64,000 nt of DNA, taken from positions 89,849,104-89,913,103 of the forward strand of contig CM019823.1 of the NCBI GenBank assembly GCA_009763385.1, read 5' to 3'. Below the pieces are notes generated by a model. That model was not told the DNA's origin. It was given only the letters and a program-made list of their open reading frames with translations, and did no database searches. Positions 61,985-64,000 of the stretch are shown here, piece by piece. This DNA comes from Coix lacryma-jobi var. lacryma-jobi. Lineage: Eukaryota > Streptophyta > Magnoliopsida > Poales > Poaceae. Both the position numbers and the translations under genes were made by a program. Every line of letters begins with the position of its first letter. Position 1 is the first letter of the stretch.

Positions 61985-63368
61985 CTAGCCACTAGTGATG
62001 TTGAGGCTGGAGCGAAACTCGGAGAAGGTGGAGGAAGGGAGGCCCTTGGTGGAGATGTCGGCGAACTGAGAAGTGGTCGGGACATGGAGAACCCGAACAT
62101 CGCCGATGGCCACCCGGTCACGGACAAAATGAAGGTCGATCTCGACATGCTTGGTCCGCTGGTGCTGAACGGGGTTGGTGGAGAGGTACACGGCACTGAC
62201 GTTGTCGCAGTAGACCAACGTGCTCCGCGTCAGGGGAGTATGGAGCGGGAGACCACCGGCTGACGCTTGGACGACCAGGACACCAGGTTGCCGCCGAGGA
62301 AGACAGCATAGCCGGAGGTGGACCGGCGAGTGTCCGGACACCCGGCCCAGTCAGCGTCGGTGTAGACGACGAGCTCAGTGGAGGCAGACCGGTGGAGAAG
62401 CAGGCCGTAGTCGACGGTGCCGCGGAGGAGGCGCTTGAGGGCAGTGAGGTGAGGCTCGCGCGGATCATGCATATGAAGGCAAATCTGCTGAACTGCATAT
62501 GTGATGTCCGGGCGGGTGAAGGTGAGGTACTGAAGCGCCCCCGCAAGACTCCTGTACGCGGTAGGGTCAGTGACTGTGGCGCCCTCGGTCTCTAACAGCT
62601 TGGCCTGAGTGTCAACAGGGGTGGAGCAGGGCTTGCAGTCAGTCATCCCAGCTCGCTCCAGGATATCAATAGTATACTGCCGCTGGTGAAGAGACCCCCG
62701 GGACGAGGCTCAACGGTGACCTCGAGGAAGTGATGGAGCACACCGAGGTCCTTCATCGCGAACTCCTGCTGAAGAGAGGTGATGATCCGCCGCAGTAGTG
62801 CCGTGCTGGAGGCGGTGAGCACAATGTCATCAACATAGAGCAGCAGATAGGCAGTCTCCCCACCGTGGTGGTAGATGAACAGTGAAGTATCTGACTTGGC
62901 CTCCACAAAACCCAGAGTGAGCAGGAATGCAGCAAACCGAGAGTACCACGCTCGAGGGGCCTGCTTGAGGCCGTAGAGTGACTTGTTGAGGCGGCAGATC
63001 AGATCAGGGCGAGAAGAGTCAGCAAAGCCCGCTGGCTGACTGCAGTAGACTGTCTCAGCAAGTGTCCCGTGGAGAAAAGCATTCTTGACGTCCAGCTGAT
63101 GCACGGGCCAGGAGCGAGAGAGAGCCAGTGAGAGAACGATGTGGATTGTAGCTGGCTTCACCACTGGACTGAAAGTCTCATCATAATCAACTCCAGGCCG
63201 CTGAGTAAAACCCCTGAGAACCCAGCGAGCCTTGTACCGCTCAAGAGTGCCATCAGCCCGGCGCTTGTGACTCCAGATCCACTTGCCGGTGACGACATTG
63301 GAGCCAGGCGGACGGGGCACCAGATCCCAGGTCTGGTTGGCTAGAAGAGCCGCGTACTCCTCTTCCAT
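61985..63368 (-). pseudogene. Copia RT and RNase H
   Basis: Minus strand: MEEEYAALLANQTWDLVPRP, SNVVTGKWIWSHKRRADGTL, SWPVHQLDVKNAFLHGTLAE, LNKSLYGLKQAPRAWYSRF, YVDD at 62826-62837, HHFLEVTVEPRPGGLF then a frameshift. RNase H: DADWAGCPDTRRSTSGYAVF and, after a deletion around 62245 that removes the SSAEAEYR block, LVYCDNVSAVYLSTNPV. RT is nearly intact; RNase H lacks about 40 residues. Confidence 0.88.
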
Positions 63369-63377
63369 CGCACGACG

Positions 63378-64000
63378 CTAGTGAGGGTCGGCCAAGGCGG
63401 CGCGCACGGAAGAGGGTACCGGAGAGACCCGCGTCTCGCCGTGCGTCGCGGCAAGAGCCCGAGGCCGCAACACCCCTGCCGCATGCCGCGTCACCATGGG
63501 GTGAACATGACGCGGGTGGCGGTGAAGAATGGGGGGCTGGTACACAGGCGGCTCAACCCGAGCAGCCGGCGGCGGTGGAGGCGGCGGCGTAGGCGTCCAT
63601 GGTGGAGAAGCGGCCACGGGAGGAGACCGAGGTGGCGACGACGGTGACGGAGCCAACACCGGTGGCGGTGAGGCCGCCCGCGCACGTCGCTGGTAGATAC
63701 GCACCGGCTGGGTGAAGCGCGCGGGAGGTGCCGCAGGCGCCGGACCCGCGTCGGGAGCATGGTCGGGCACAGCCCCGGGGAACGTGGCCGCCGGACCGGC
63801 GCAAGGCGCAGGGTCAGGTGCAACCCCGGGGAACGGGGTCGTCGGACCGGCGCAGGGCACAGGGGCCGGCGCAGCACCGGAGTACGGCGAGCCGGGGCAC
63901 GGGCCCGGCGGAGGGCGCGGGAGAGTAGGAGAGCCGGAGCACGAGCCTGGAGGAGCGCGTGGTGGAGGACCTGCAGGGTAAAACAGTAAAGGTGGCTGGA
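63378..64000 (-). pseudogene. Copia integrase-RT linker, Pro/Ala-rich
   Basis: Low-complexity Pro/Ala-rich translation (PARFTQPVRIYQRR, PRHVHPMVTRHAAGVLRPRA) typical of the linker before copia RT. One stop before RRAMEEEY at about 63378. The integrase itself would lie right of the window. Confidence 0.75.

Larger units (their letters stand above)
61797..64000 (-). mobile_element. Ty1/copia, minus strand, runs off the window
   Basis: 3' LTR 61797-61897 (TGTTGGAATGAG...GCACTCCAACA), polypurine tract (minus AGACTGCGGGGGG) just inside. RNase H, RT and the Pro-rich integrase-RT linker follow to 64000. LTR text with GGCCTCATGGGCC links it to the elements at 44145 and 49514. All three are antisense to the fucosidase gene. 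Confidence 0.88.

Overview
This is a plant nuclear window, almost certainly from a grass and probably a panicoid such as an Andropogoneae species. That rests on the mix of repeats: SIRE-like and other Ty1/copia elements primed by initiator-Met tRNA, an Athila-type Ty3/gypsy LTR with a tRNA-Asp primer site, Reina/Tekay-like and Tat-like gypsy pieces, a plant LINE, grass MITEs, and a Helitron 3' end with the CCCGTAGC...GCACGGG hairpin. The species call is inference. No rRNA or tRNA gene and no CRISPR array was seen.

The only host gene I can read as apparently intact is on the plus strand from 22194 to beyond the window end. It is a GH95 alpha-L-fucosidase (alpha-L-fucosidase 2, FUC95A/AXY8 type). 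Nine exons (22194-22431, 38090-38235, 38328-39259, 40086-40218, 43606-43764, 47287-47511, 47823-47924, 48009-48144, 58819-59014) join in frame at GT/AG sites to give 755 codons plus two bases. Only the C-terminal part is missing, and it should lie right of 64000. The gene spans at least 37 kb because transposons have inflated introns 1, 4, 5, 8 and 9.

Layout. 1-14405: retroelement terrain, with two adjacent SIRE-like LTRs (377-2251, 2252-4334), a decayed SIRE-like copia on the minus strand (RNase H/RT remnant near 5200-5560, gag 7060-8688, PBS and 5' LTR from 8819), then an Athila-type LTR (13014-14405) with its PBS. 14450-15308: minus copia gag-protease fragment. 15309-22068: MITEs, gene-like fragments (a kinase exon, two unknown exon-like pieces, one minus-strand reading frame) and a Helitron 3' terminus ending about 126 bp before the fucosidase ATG. 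Intron 1 (22432-38089): copia 3' end, a Tat-type gypsy split by a solo LTR, and a pol-deleted SIRE-like copia whose gag is split by a 4.24 kb solo LTR with TSD GTAGC. Intron 4: gypsy 3' end and another SIRE-like LTR. Intron 5: a 2.8 kb deleted copia. Intron 6: a small hAT MITE. Intron 8: a LINE with 11-bp TSDs, itself filled with three copia pieces and an inverted LINE RT segment. Intron 9: a 755 bp hAT-like element and a nest of three LTR elements running off the window.

The most unusual structure is in the SIRE-like LTRs. Each carries a tandem array of about 35-40 bp units forming hairpins, whose stems differ between units by paired substitutions while the loop stays constant. The LTRs also carry clusters of short palindromes that differ between copies. 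In another LTR group the TATA box sits inside a perfect inverted repeat.
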